DNA of 64,000 nt from Odontocerum albicorne (Eukaryota; Arthropoda; Insecta; Trichoptera; Odontoceridae), in assembly GCA_949825065.1 (NCBI GenBank), contig OX463844.1, positions 24,585,763 to 24,649,762 of the forward strand, written 5' to 3'. A program made the position numbers and the translations under genes. Shown here piece by piece: positions 1-11,332 of the stretch (the stretch's first letter is position 1; each line of letters starts with the position of its first letter). The notes beneath the pieces are model-generated. The model ran no database searches and was not told the DNA's origin. It was given only the letters and a program-made list of their open reading frames with translations.

Positions 1-835
1 TTTTGGAAGACTCAAATAAAACTAGCTATTGATATTGGTAAAAACTCTTCTGAGATGTGATGGTTTTAATGTTGATTTGCATACCATATTCTTAAATAGC
101 ACTTTTGAGAGTTTCATCTCTCGCTGACAGTAAATATTTATGTACTGAATTTTCGAAAAGCTATATTTTCTAGTTAATGGAATATTCATTAATAGTAAAA
201 TAATCAATAATCTTCTTTATGATGATGATACTGTTCTTCTTGCGGATAATTAACAGAGTTTGCAAGTGTTACTGGAAAGGCTTAACATATTCGAGACAAA
301 AATTATCAGTAGTGTCAATAAAAAAAGGACGGACAAAGGCACTTCTTGACATAAATAATTAGATTATTGAGCGAGTCTAACAATATAAATATCTGGGATG
401 CTGGCTGAAAGATCAATAGGACAAGTCTCAAGAGATCGAAGTAAGAATGGGAATGCACGAAGTTGCTTGTTCAAAATGCGGGATAACTGTAACAAAAATT
501 TCAATCACGAATTACGTATTCGAATTTTGCGTTGTTTCATATTCTCCGAACACTACTCGAGCCATCACAAAGAAAAATCGAAGAATTTTGCGAGTCAAAA
601 GGAGATGGAATTATTTGGGAATTTTATGCGAAGAGAAAAATATGAGACCCTTCAGCTGATATAGGGGAAAATTCAAGGCAGAAGTGTGGGAGAAGACGCA
701 TCTCTTGATTGAAGATCTTACGGGAGTGGTGTTATTGTGGTACCACATGTTTGTTCAGAACTACTATCTCAAAGGTCAAGATATCATTGAGGTAGCCAAC
801 CTCCGAAGAGGAGAATAACTTTAAAGAATTGAGCT
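1..835 (+). pseudogene. Decayed RTE-type LINE, C-terminal half of reverse transcriptase
   Basis: Degraded non-LTR reverse transcriptase. Reading the three forward frames gives the RT catalytic box as LLYDDDTVLLAD near 215-250 (the usual YADD has become YDDD), then ISGMLAE (~393-413). The stretch around 600-660 reads MRREKYETLQLI, against MRGEKYAILQLV in the open RTE ORF at 60510-62438. The end (~745-830) matches that ORF's ELFRAAQDRQ region and a glycine-rich tail, so both belong to one family. Several stops and frameshifts make it non-functional. The left end is cut by the window edge. Confidence 0.75.
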
Positions 836-862
836 CATATGTGAAGTATTGGGCTGTTTGAA

Positions 863-905
863 AGTATTTCTAAACACGTTTAGAAATACTAAAGTATTTC
901 TAAAC
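863..905. repeat. Perfect 13-bp hairpin plus a third repeat copy
   Basis: AGTATTTCTAAAC (863-875) is followed after two bases by its exact reverse complement (878-890). A third, direct copy starts at 893. It lies just past the 3' end of the decayed RTE fragment. Seen directly; function unknown. Confidence 0.85.
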
Positions 906-956
906 GTAATTAAGCTACTTTAAAGTTAAGGATGGACTAAATATGTTTTTATTTTT

Positions 957-1050
957 ATAAGAATCATATCAACTTAGGTTAAATCAGAATGAACATTAAG
1001 TTAAATCAGAATGATATTATCAATTAGGTTAAATCAGAATGAACATTAAA
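957..1050. repeat. Short imperfect tandem repeat (3 copies)
   Basis: Three copies of a unit containing GTTAAATCAGAATGA, two of them followed by ACATTAA, spaced about 25 bases apart. Simple local duplication. Confidence 0.75.
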
Positions 1051-1387
1051 ATGAAATAATAATAAAACAAATCTGAACGTAACACAGTAAGCAAGATGGA
1101 AAATATACGAACAATATATCTCGAGTAATAAGGCGAGAGGATGTAATATGCACTGAACAGCCGATATTATGAAATAATACGCCAGGTCTGCACAATGCAG
1201 CGCACATAAACATCCATTATTTGATATCATCGTTAATTCACTAGCGGATATTATAGGAAAATAATTATTTTCTCTTTAGAAAACGATTTAAATGTGTAAA
1301 TCATTGCGGAATGAGGTCTAATTCGTATTAACTCCGTTTTGACAATACGTGATAGGGGAGACTTTAGGTTTTAATCCTTGTTGGGTT
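1051..1387. other. No gene recognised
   Basis: AT-rich sequence with no convincing ORF, RNA gene or repeat that I can name. Confidence 0.6.
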
Positions 1388-1845
1388 AAGCAGAGATAGA
1401 GCACTAGACTGTCCTAACTCGATACACATCCTTCCTAATTGTCCTTAAAACTCCTACGATTTCTCAGACTCTACGTTTCCTTCTTTCAAGATATCATTAA
1501 TTTAATCCAACCACACTTTCCTTTATCTTTCTTTATCATGCCTTTAATTCACATTTGCACTGCATACTTGTTTTTTTAGTCTTTCTTTATTCATTCGTTC
1601 CACATTCTCAAACCATCTCAGAGGGCTCTTCTTCATATTGCTCAACATATAGCCTTAAGTTCACATTCATCCCTTAATCATTCATTCTGTATTCTGTCAT
1701 ACATTGTTATGCCATGAACACGCATTTATACACCATTTATTTGACACCTCCCAGTGTTTTTCCACGTCCACATATCACTCAATTACCTCAAAATTGGCTC
1801 CAAATACTGTTGTGATCTATTGTCTTAGCAGATTTTGATACTGCC
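1388..1845 (-). pseudogene. LINE reverse transcriptase 3' end, family B, degraded
   Basis: On the minus strand this is a decayed copy of the RT C-terminus also seen at 56740-57200 and 18985-19170. Shared stretches include the reverse complements of CTACGATTTCTC and TTTCTTTATTCATTCGTT, and CCAAACCATCTCAGAG, which encodes the usual 'LRWFGNV' motif that closes many LINE RTs. It is broken by stops. The family assignment rests on alignment by eye between the three copies. Confidence 0.65.
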
Positions 1846-2117
1846 GACAGATGTTGATACTATAACGACAGGAAACAAGGTAAAGGCAGTATTCAATGTA
1901 ATATACAATAACCACGCTATATCAAAAGCAGCAAATCTGACAATTCATAAAAGTGTGTTAGCACCCATCTTGACTCATGAAAGTGTGTTGGCAACCATCT
2001 TGGCACATGGTTGGCACTTATCTGGACACATGAAAGTGAAACTTGGACTTTGTAGAAAATGGATAAAATAAGATTAATGCTGTGAAGATGTATGCACTTA
2101 GAAAAAAATGTTTTATT

Positions 2118-2150
2118 ATGTATAAGTACAACCATGTTGTACTTATACAT
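2118..2150. repeat. 14-bp perfect inverted repeat
   Basis: ATGTATAAGTACAA and its reverse complement flank a 5-base loop. It could form a short hairpin. No flanking ORF depends on it. Confidence 0.85.
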
Positions 2151-4166
2151 TTGTATTTTTATGCATCATATTTTGAAATATATACGTATCCTTGATTGTT
2201 AATTTGAAAGATGAATGTGTCGAATTTTCTTTTTTTTATTTATAATTGTTACTGCGATAAGTTAAGAACACTTAAGTGTAATTTATTTTGTCAATAAGTA
2301 AATAAATATATCAATATTTATAAGTGGTCGTGAATTGATGGTGGTTTTTTGTTTTAATATTCTTCTTCGTGTGGTATTAGGATAGAAGAGACACATGTAG
2401 ACTTCTCAGTCAGATCAATGCATTTGATTTACTACAAACATGCCCCTTTAAAAGGCGTCAATAAGACATGCCTCTGTTATGTACCTGGTTTTTAGCATTT
2501 CTTCATTTGAATATCTCAAATGGGTGACTCCGACTCCAATTATGGTCTTCAATATGTCCGCATCTCCAATTCATATACCGACATGTTGAGTACGGTATGA
2601 ATTAATATTGATCTTAGGAAGAAAATCTAGGCTGCTCCATGATTGGATATGGTATTAATTAAGTGTTAATTTATCATAATATATTAATATAAAGTCGTAC
2701 TACTTTTTGTACATATGAAAATTGATACAGTATACAATAACATGAATTGAAAATTTTATAGGAATCTGAAAGAACCACGCCAGACCCTACAAAAAATAAT
2801 CCACTCAACATTCTTTGTATACGTTCAGGGTGAGTTAGAAATAGTCGACACAATGCCCATATTGATTGGCTAATCAGTGCAGCCGCAGCATTGGTGGTTT
2901 ATGACAGTTTATCCTTTTAGAACGAATAAGAAGTAGATCGAAAAAGAAGAAATTGTAACTAAGGATAATGTAAAAAAATATGAGCCAGGAGTACTTGTAT
3001 GACGAGATGCATGCATGTGGATGAGGCGAGAGCCGTGTGCATGGATAGAAAGTAAACATTAACTTAGATGTATATCCTCTCTGCCTACTCCATAAGAGAT
3101 ATAGCGCGATGGTATATATATAATATCGAGGAAAATGTATCAAAATTGAGAAAAAACTATGTTATTTGTCCCGTTCGTTGCCTTCGTATAATTTTGTAGG
3201 ATGATATTCAGTGTCAAAGACAGAGATGAATCACGCCACTCGCCATCGCGACCCGACTTCTGCATGCGATTCGACTGCTAAAGAATGCTCAAGGTCTTGA
3301 AATGGATCCGCAATATTCGGTCGGCTCTGTTGCCAACGGCACATGAGGTTTGCGTACATAAACGGCGAAATCCGAGTGTTAGTTCACTTATTATTTCCCA
3401 AAAAGTTTCACTTGCGTTATGTAGGAAGTCGGGGAGTAGATATATATATGGTGATCATGTAAAATATACACTTTCTTTAACTTTTTATCCAAATGACAAT
3501 GGATTACATGATGTTTATCATGGAGATTATTTACAGAATAAAACGTCATAATAACCTTGTTATCCCTTGTGCAAATGTATCAAAGAATTTATGATTTCTA
3601 AATAAACCATTTTTTTGGTTAAATAGTATTTGTCTCTTTTCAGTTTCTACTGTAGGCCCATATGCTACAATGTGGTTAGATATAACATATGCTACAACGT
3701 GGTTAGATAAATGTAATATCTAAAAACAGATGTCGCCCAAATAACACATTATTGGTTTATAATTTCAGATTTATAATAACATTTGTTGCAATATTTTCAA
3801 TTTTGTAAATAAAATGATACACGTGCTGGTATAATTCTATCCTGAAGTAGTGTTGAACAAATAATAGTAGCAAGTGAATATTTTTAGCTGTTAGTTGATG
3901 TTAGTGACGGGGCGGTATTGTTGTGCTTAATGCGTTTGATTTTTCTTTTAAAATTTAATTAAGGAAATTGTGTTTATAATAGTAATGAATAGGTAGTTAA
4001 TCCCGTGAATGTTTTATGTATGTACAAGCGCACCATTTTACAACAGTGTACAAACGTTGTAAAAAAATTTGAAACTTTGCAAAGCACGAGTTTAATTGTT
4101 AAGCATTTAAGAGTTAGTTCCAAAAAATGTAGATAATATATTACGAAATATTTATTACAAATAATC

Positions 4167-4511
4167 TCAAATAGCTGATGTATTTCTAAATTTACGAGTG
4201 TTAGTTAACACTGGTCTTCGTTTTATTGACAAAAATTGAGATATGCGCCCATCACATAACACAGCACTTGTGAGTTTACTTGAACTGAATTTACCTGATA
4301 GGTGCCAGATTGTACCACTTTGAAGGTAATTAGAGTGAGTGGTTTTAAATGTAAACAGGATACCAATACAAGCGAAACATATAAATGAATCTTTGATCAA
4401 TTTTAAATCTTTACGAAGATGGAAGATATAAAAATGATTCTTAAATAAGCTTAGTAACGAAATACTCGCACATAAAGCTGTGGCTCCTTTCACATTTAAT
4501 TCATTTGCCAA
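4167..4511 (-). other. Unrecognised 114-codon ORF
   Basis: An open frame from ATG to stop with no motif that I know. The composition resembles the surrounding DNA and no promoter or splice context is evident. Chance is the most likely explanation; decayed transposon sequence is possible. Confidence 0.12.
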
Positions 4512-5948
4512 CTATAGTATGTAGTAAAGTCCATAAGTTTCCAACTCATGGATATAAAAAATGTGATAGAATGAAAAAAAACCTTTTTTTTTTTTCAATT
4601 AAGTCACCTGTACTTCAATACATTTTTTAGAACAATGAATGAATTTTCCAGCACCACGAAGTTTTGTTCTGGTGATGTATCACTGCGGAGACCACTTCTT
4701 CGTCACTTTTAAATAGTTTCATCTCCCGTGACAATTGACTTTTTCTTTCACATCGTCGAGTATTAAAATTCACTGCGACTTCCAACACGTCGTTGCGCTC
4801 ATTTTTTTTATTGCCAAGATGATTGTGCACTGTGGTTTTAAAAAAACCCACACCTTGATGCTATTTTGTTTGATTTTGGTATTCTGTCTTGTAACAGTTG
4901 CTCTTGCACTAATGCAGCTGTTTATTGCGTGAGTTTTCCTGCTGGCCTTGACGAGGGTCATCTTCAATCGACTAATCTAAGTTAAACGGTTAAACCCAAT
5001 CTTTACTGTAGAATATGATGGAAAAGATTCTCCGTAGATAGTATTTGAACTTTGTTCAATTTCTGCCGAATTTTTCCCATCTTTTGAAAAAAAATTGATA
5101 ACCTCGTGATATCCAATTTTTAACATTTAAGAATATAACGAAACAACAGTTCTTATATCCGCTCTAATTGATACACTTCTGAGGGTAGATTTATCAAATT
5201 TTCATTTCAACATCGCCTGACCATGCAATGTTGAAATTGGGTGTACCCGGCTTGGTATCTGTTTATACACGGTTTAATCAGTTCAGACCGAAAACTTTTG
5301 AACCTAAGTAATTATAATAATAAAGTGCGATTAGAAGTAGTTTCTTAGTCAGGACAGTAAACGTATTGCAATCTAATTTTACGTACTAAAATGTGTAAAA
5401 AACCGGTAGGCGAAGCCTGGCTCATCCATATGCCATTTCGTGCTATTTTTTTACTTCGTGATAGTTGAGAATTTATATCATGTTTATAAAATTCGTGTTG
5501 GTCTCCTTTCCTGGTTACTTTGTGTATTAAGGAAAAACTTTGGTGAGTGCGTTTGGCGTTTCATGATTGATTACTGCAATGAAATAAATATACGATGGTT
5601 TATCACAAGTAAAAGTTGTCATGCTAGAAATGACTAACCGGCATGCATAATTGCAAAATGTCCTTGAAGGATGTGAAGTCGATTCTTAATGCCTCGAAAT
5701 GTTAGGGCATCTCTCTTTGGATTGAACACTTACTGAAGTTTCTTTTGTAGTCCAGCATGCGCTGTTGAATTTTATCGGTCATTTAATTTATCTTTTGGTG
5801 GTGAGAACCCTTTTGAAAAATGCAAGGGGCCGTGTTAAAAAAACACTAGTCGAAAATAGCCATTACCAATCACATGTTATTTCTTGAATCTTAGAAAATA
5901 CGTTTGTTTCACTTTGTGGTGTCATGTTTATAAGTTTAAAAAAATGTA

Positions 5949-6074
5949 CTTATTTTTTATTTTGTATTCACCACTGTTTTATTTGAGTACCCTTCACTTG
6001 ACGAGGAAGACGGAGTTCTTTGAAACCGGCAGTGGACTCAAATAAAACAGTGGTGAATAAAACATAAAAAATAA
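5949..6074. repeat. Foldback element with GAAACCGG core
   Basis: The arms 5966-5988 and 6036-6058 are exact reverse complements (23 bp) and extend outward imperfectly to about 40 bp per arm. The loop carries a single TTTGAAACCGG preceded by GACGAGGAAGACGG. The same core occurs at 13230-13290 and in both arms of the palindrome at 16508-16973, so I read it as a small member of one foldback/MITE family. Confidence 0.75.
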
Positions 6075-8289
6075 GAGTTTAATTTATTTTAATAAAAAAT
6101 ATTCACATGTTATGTTAATATAAAACATAAAGTAAATACGATACTATTTGGTTACTAAATAACGGTAAATGTAACGTAAAACTGAAACATCAGGTTTTTA
6201 TAAAAACTCAATATAAATAAAATATTATTGTTTCTATAAGCAATATGAGGTTTTGTTAAGTTCAAAAAGTTTGCGGGTGGAATATAACGAATCCACCTTG
6301 ATCCTATATTTATTATTTTTTAATATTCTTTGAAATTATTGTACATAGATCTAATAGCGTTACTTTTTTTACTATGGTTTATATAAATGTTTCTACTCGA
6401 GCATTATTTTTGCATTATCTTATCTTATTTTCAAAGCTATTTTAAAATTCCTTTACATTATCATTTCCCCATTTGGTAACTTTTACAACAAGTGTTTCAT
6501 CTTGCGACTAACTTTGCGAGTCTTCAGATTTCCTACGAAAAGTTCCCACATATTCTTCAGTGGCATTAAATATGCCATGAAATTCGGTTCGACCTACAGA
6601 TCTACGAGTACAATAAATAAATAATAAGTATGCCGGAATCGTTCGAAATAGAGTTTATTATCATGATACACAATAAGATCCCTATTTTTCGTTTCAGAAT
6701 TCATTTATACATTTTGTAGGAAAAGGTAATGTTTTTCAACAAATATTTCAACCAAAGGTTACAGACTTTTACATATTATATCCATACCATCATGCCATAT
6801 TCTTTTTGGGAGAAGCAGATATAAAATAACTCCACGCTTTTCTTTCTACACACACAGTCTTCGTTTCTTCCACTGTCATGTATTGTGTCATACTTGCCCT
6901 TCAATTTATCACACTTCTCACCTTTTCCTCAGTCCTCCAGTCGGTATTCTTTCTTCGGTGTACCACTTATTCGCTCTCCATTAATTTCAGACATATACAC
7001 CCATCCCTTGATTTACGTGATTTTACCTTTACGCGATTAATATTTATTTTGTTACAAAAGACGATCTTTTTCAAATTTTTTGAATTTCGTCTAGTAAATT
7101 ATACATCTAGACGACTGCACTCGTCTCAATCACTGTAATCGTTACTTAAATGAGTCAGCAGAAAGGCAAATTAGCAACATAATAAATGGCTATTGAGTTT
7201 TTTCACATAATTTTATTATCATATTAAAAAGTAAGTACCAGTGCATTGAAAAATAATATTTTTATTGATAAATAAAAATGTTTTTTTATCCTTTGATAAG
7301 CTTGGTAGATTCTTTGTACGCGTTTCTTTGTACCTTAATTCGATATTTATTTGAGTTCTGTATCTTAATTTACGTGGATTTCGATATTATGGAACGTATC
7401 CTACATTTTTAAATAACCTTTTTTCCTTAATGCATGATTTCTACTTACGTGAATTTTATCGGAAGGTATGTACCGACCGAGTAAATCGAGGAATGGGGGT
7501 GTTTATTTATTTTTTCTGTCAACCTCAACTCATTCTCTCAATCTGGCCACTCGATCTCAAAATCTTTTCTTATTTATACTCGTACTTATATTTTTCATCT
7601 CGAACAGTTACTTTTTATTCGATCATTTTTTTCATTCGATCATTCTTTTCTTTTATACTTGTATATTGAAACATCGGATAGTCTTTGCAAGACAAGTATT
7701 ACTATGTTCCAAGCCTTTTTTTTTAATTACTTGATTTTGCTTCTATAAATTAGTGTAGATCCTTTTTCTTCTCGTATGGAATATCTACACTACATAGAAA
7801 TATACGGGTCTGTTAGCCATACCATCGCTTCGTGAGACGTTCTGTTGACCTCCCGCAATCTACCTGCGAACGAGTACAACAGACATACGTTAATGATGTG
7901 ATTCATGGTCTTCAGAAACCGTAATCACAAATTGTGGTGTTCTGCAGACCAAGTCCTTGTGAGTTATTAAATAAGACAATCCAACCTACGTAAGAATGAG
8001 AAGTGAAACATGTCACTTGTACCAGCCATCGATTCGGGCCTGCTTTTGTAACATCGGTTTGCTCAGATATCACCAACACACTTCCAATCACGCCATCGTC
8101 AACTTCAATTGTCATGATGTCACGAGTAGTGACGAAGAAACAATGAATATTTAGTAAAAAAAAAAAATTACATAAAAGATTCAAGTGATAAAATCCTCAA
8201 AACGTATATATTTGGTTTTAATAAAAATATCAACTAATTTATATGCAAACATCTCGAATCAGTTAAAGTTATTTTTTAATGGTTGAACT
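6075..8289. other. No gene recognised
   Basis: Mostly AT-rich. Forward ORFs at 6878-7138 and 7430-7734 look like chance frames in T-rich DNA. A GC-richer patch at 7800-8130 contains a 90-codon minus-strand ORF (7912-8184) with no known domain. Confidence 0.5.
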
Positions 8290-8500
8290 GTATAACATTT
8301 TCGTTGTATAGAATTAAGTTGGGTGGGTTCATTGCCATGTGGTAATCTCTTCCAATCAACTAAAAATATCCAATCAACCAACTGAGTGGAAACCGGACTG
8401 GAGTCTTTTTATTAAATCTGGGTTTTTAAAAAAAAAACTGGGTTGAAAGGGGACCTCCGACTTGGAAGACAAGCGTCTTACCAATTAGAGAATGGAGGTT
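8290..8500 (-). mobile_element. tRNA-derived SINE copy
   Basis: On the minus strand, a tRNA-like head (~8500-8440) carries the A-box-like CTAATTGGTAAGACG, then a body, then the shared 3' domain: GGTTGATTGGAAGAGATT, an ATTGCC-type stem and a CAACGAAAATGTTATAC tail. The same modules occur in the same order at 24292, 33695, 62598 and 63976 (minus). The B box is decayed here. Confidence 0.75.
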
Positions 8501-8890
8501 GTCATGATCATAGCTAAATTCCGTTTTAAAAAAATATTTCACATACTCCCATACAAGACGCTTTAATATTTTTTAATATTATACTGCCCGGTCGTGCCTG
8601 AGTTAAACCCGGGTCCACGTCGAACTGTGTGTAAGAATAAATATGCGAGTATTTTAAAAGATTAAGCCTCATTATACCTCATGAAAGCTCTCCTAAATTA
8701 TAAAAGGTAGCTCATTAGCGCCATTATATAAATTTAGATTAAAGATATCTGAGAGGGATATCTAAATCGAGATATCTAGTGAACACCAGATCACTGGAAC
8801 CAGCTAGCTTGTTTCGAAGGTTTGAGCAGATATGAAGATTATGACTACCTCAAAATGATAAAGTGAAGTGTCAGCGGCTAGCGCTTCTTG
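8501..8890. other. No gene; clustered GATATCT motifs
   Basis: Three GATATCT-type motifs occur within 8744-8780. No coding signal or known repeat is seen. Confidence 0.5.
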
Positions 8891-9042
8891 AGGCACCCTT
8901 TAGACGGTCAATCTCGATCGCAATCCGCGATCAAAATCAACGATCACGGATTGACGGATCGCGCGACTATATTAGACGATCAATCCGATTTCCTTCAGTC
9001 CACACACCGCAACCGCTGCGTCAACATCTTTCTCAACTCAAA

Positions 9043-9181
9043 ATGGACGTAGGTGAAGTAAAAGCTGTTGTAGCCCTTGTTCTGGGCCTAACTTTGAAAA
9101 AAACGAGTTCGAAGGAAACATTGGGTTAAACAGTGGCTACGAAAGAGGGAATTGTATACCCATTTAAATCTACTAAAATAA
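9043..9181 (+). pseudogene. Harbinger transposase N-terminal fragment, frameshifted
   Basis: The frame opens with MDVGEVKAVVALVLGLTLKK. After a one-base slip in an A-run (~9100-9106) it continues as KHWVKQWLRKRELYTHL and stops at 9179-9181. The 'WVKQWL' motif is typical of the region before the DDE domain in PIF/Harbinger transposases, and the same motif appears at 25952-26281. Everything after it, including the catalytic residues, is deleted. Confidence 0.75.
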
Positions 9182-9189
9182 ATACATAA

Positions 9190-9579
9190 AAGCTGCATAA
9201 ATGATTTTGATTTCGATGTATAAACGTCGTCCGCACCAGCCCCAGATCTTTTTGAATTTGTAATTTTTTGTAATTCTCTCCTAGAATTCGATTTCAGACA
9301 ATTTTTTTTTCTCACGTCGTCAACGGTTGCTTGCGGCTTTATTTTCTTTAAAATTCCCAATCACTTTTGATGCCCTGCTTGCCGTTTGTATTTATTTGAA
9401 TAATCTTTGTGTTGAGCATTCCAGAGCTCAGGGAGAGTTTCAAGTCCGATCATAAAATTCTCTTCTAAAGTAGGCAGGGATGGTGAATCTGTTGAAATCA
9501 CTGCCGCCGGCGGCGGCGTTGACGGTGGAGAGCATGAGTCCATCTCCATCGGTGCGCAATCGTTGACTGACGCGATCAC
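9190..9579 (-). pseudogene. MADF-domain (Harbinger second ORF) remnant
   Basis: Harbinger elements encode a MADF/Myb-like DNA-binding protein beside the transposase. Here the minus strand reads PELWNAQHKDYSNKYKR, then an in-frame TGA (9361-9363), then KPQATVDDVRKKN, SRRELQK and SGAGADDVY: the ordered MADF landmarks. An upstream proline/serine-rich leader starts at 9579. After DDVY the frame departs from the domain, so its C-terminal end is lost. It is convergent with the transposase fragment at 9043-9181. Confidence 0.75.
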
Positions 9580-9605
9580 GATCTTACACGATCAATCCAG
9601 ATTGC

Positions 9606-9801
9606 GATCAGCGGATCGCAAGCGTGATTTCAAAATATCTGGATATTTTGTGATCTGATGTATCAATCAGTCAATCCGCTTCTTACAAATAAATCTGGAT
9701 CGCGATCAGCGGATCGCAAGCGTGATTTCAAAATATCTGGATATTTTGTGATCTGATGTATCAATCCGCCAATCCGCTTCTTACAAATCAATCTGGATCG
9801 C
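9606..9801. repeat. Two tandem 98-bp units inside the Harbinger element
   Basis: Units begin at 9606 and 9704 with GATCAGCGGATCGCAAGCG and are nearly identical. They make the right subterminal region longer than the left and multiply GATC-type motifs that could be transposase binding sites (inference). Confidence 0.85.
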
Positions 9802-9856
9802 GGTCGTTGATTTTGATCGCAGATCGCGATCCAGATTGACCGTCTAAAGGGTGCCT

Positions 9857-11169
9857 ATGACATTTTACATCTGAATTTATATTTTTCTGTAACTTACGAG
9901 TATATGCTAGATAACCAGGTTGCACTTTTGTAAGCGACATTGGTGTCTCTCAACCTCCCTTATTTTTTTGTTGAGCTTATTAGGAAGCGCTCGCGAGGTT
10001 ATCGTAATGATGAGGGAACAGCGCTATACCAAATTATCTGAAACAAAAATCTTATGGTTCTAGATCCCCAAACATTTTAAGTGTCACTGCCTTCAAGAGA
10101 AAATTTAGTCTTGATAAATTAAAATTTGTCTTGTAAGAACCGCCACACATTAGCCTAAACCGGAAAAAAATCAATTTCCTGAAATATGGGCTGGATCTTT
10201 TTTGCGCATATACAACAAATTAGCGTTCAGTTGAATTATTCATTGATACACTTCGTTAAATGAAAATTTTCATTAATAGGTTACGATAAAATATATAGGA
10301 ATGATTTTGCTTCACCTCTTTTATCATAGAGCCTTTTATTGCTTGTTCACTTACTTCCCCACCTTGAATTTAAACGAGACCAGTTTTGATCCACGTGGTG
10401 GCCGGTACTATAACCTGACAATAAATTACCATTAATTCGTTAAAAAAACACACGACCGAATGATGTGACGACTACGAGGTTGTCATTTTAAATAAAAAAA
10501 TATATTTAGCATATGAAAACTGTTTTTATTGACATTTTATAATCTTTTGATTTTTTCTGATTTTTTAATACATCAAGGAATTGATTACAAATTTATTGAG
10601 TTAGGTCTGGAATATTATTTACATCAAATATTTCAGAAAAAATATTTTTTTAGATACACGTATGATCGAAAATTTCACGACTGTTTTCCACTAATTCATG
10701 TATATCGACTTCAATTTTTTAAGCTTAATTAGTTGAAACTTTGAATTATCTAGAATCGCCATTTTTTTAAATTGATTTTATTATATTGACTCGCATACTG
10801 GCTTGAATTTAGTGGCACAAATCATCCTAGTTTGGGTGTATTGCCAATTTGAAAAAAAAATGTTGAGTTAGCTTCAATGATGACCAACGTTTAGAAAGTG
10901 TTGCAGCTTTCATCCTCATGGCGATGTCTGTGAGAGAATATAAATTCCAAAGTGTTCTTCCTGTTCATGCCGTGATAATTGACTTTTATTTAAAACAGAT
11001 TTTACCCAGTGATTCTAACAACCGTTATTTTATTTGTACATATTTAAAAATACAGGGGAAAAAACAATGCTATTATTATTTTTGTTGCTTTTTAAGCAAA
11101 ATTATAATCTGAAATATCTTAAATTTTTTCTTTGGTTATGTTTTCGGATAGCAAAGATTTTTTCAAAGC
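9857..11169. other. No gene recognised
   Basis: AT-rich DNA. Short ORFs at 10529-10732 and 10918-11112 have no known domain or context. Confidence 0.55.
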
Positions 11170-11332
11170 TGTACTGTATTACACATTCGATGTATATGGG
11201 TTAATTGCCATGTGGCAATCTCTTTCAACCAATCAGAAATATGTTAAAGATACCTTAAGTGAAAAACAGACTACTCTTTTTAAAACATCTGATTGATAAG
11301 CGGCTTACTAACTAAGCCACGGAGGTCAGCCA
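11170..11332 (-). mobile_element. tRNA-derived SINE copy, partial
   Basis: On the minus strand the head starts CCTCCGTGGCTTAGTTAGTA (~11329). The 3' domain has the stem TTGCCACATGGCAA and a decayed tail. The B-box region is deleted or mutated. Same family as the copies at 33695 and 62598. Confidence 0.7.

Larger units (their letters stand above)
1846..5948. other. Intergenic or intronic AT-rich DNA
   Basis: No recognisable gene. It contains a 14-bp inverted repeat (2118-2150) and an unrecognised ORF (4167-4511). A slightly GC-richer patch around 3220-3370 has no known motif. Confidence 0.55.
8891..9856. mobile_element. Internally deleted PIF/Harbinger transposon
   Basis: Inverted termini start AGGCACCCTTTAGACGGTCA and end with its reverse complement; similarity runs about 55 bp inward and is rich in GATC-containing motifs. 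Inside, on the plus strand, is the N-terminus of a Harbinger transposase, and on the minus strand a MADF domain. These are the two gene types of this superfamily, in convergent arrangement. The catalytic DDE core is absent, so the copy is non-autonomous. The flanking trinucleotides (TTG and ATG) are not a clean TWA duplication, consistent with age. Confidence 0.8.

Noticed and set aside
4627..4851. Minus-strand ORF with SDEEVVSAV resembling a mariner C-terminal region
   Set aside because: A single short resemblance without catalytic motifs or terminal repeats nearby.
6878..7138. Possible LINE RT remnant
   Set aside because: Superficial T/C-rich resemblance to family B; no ordered motifs could be read.
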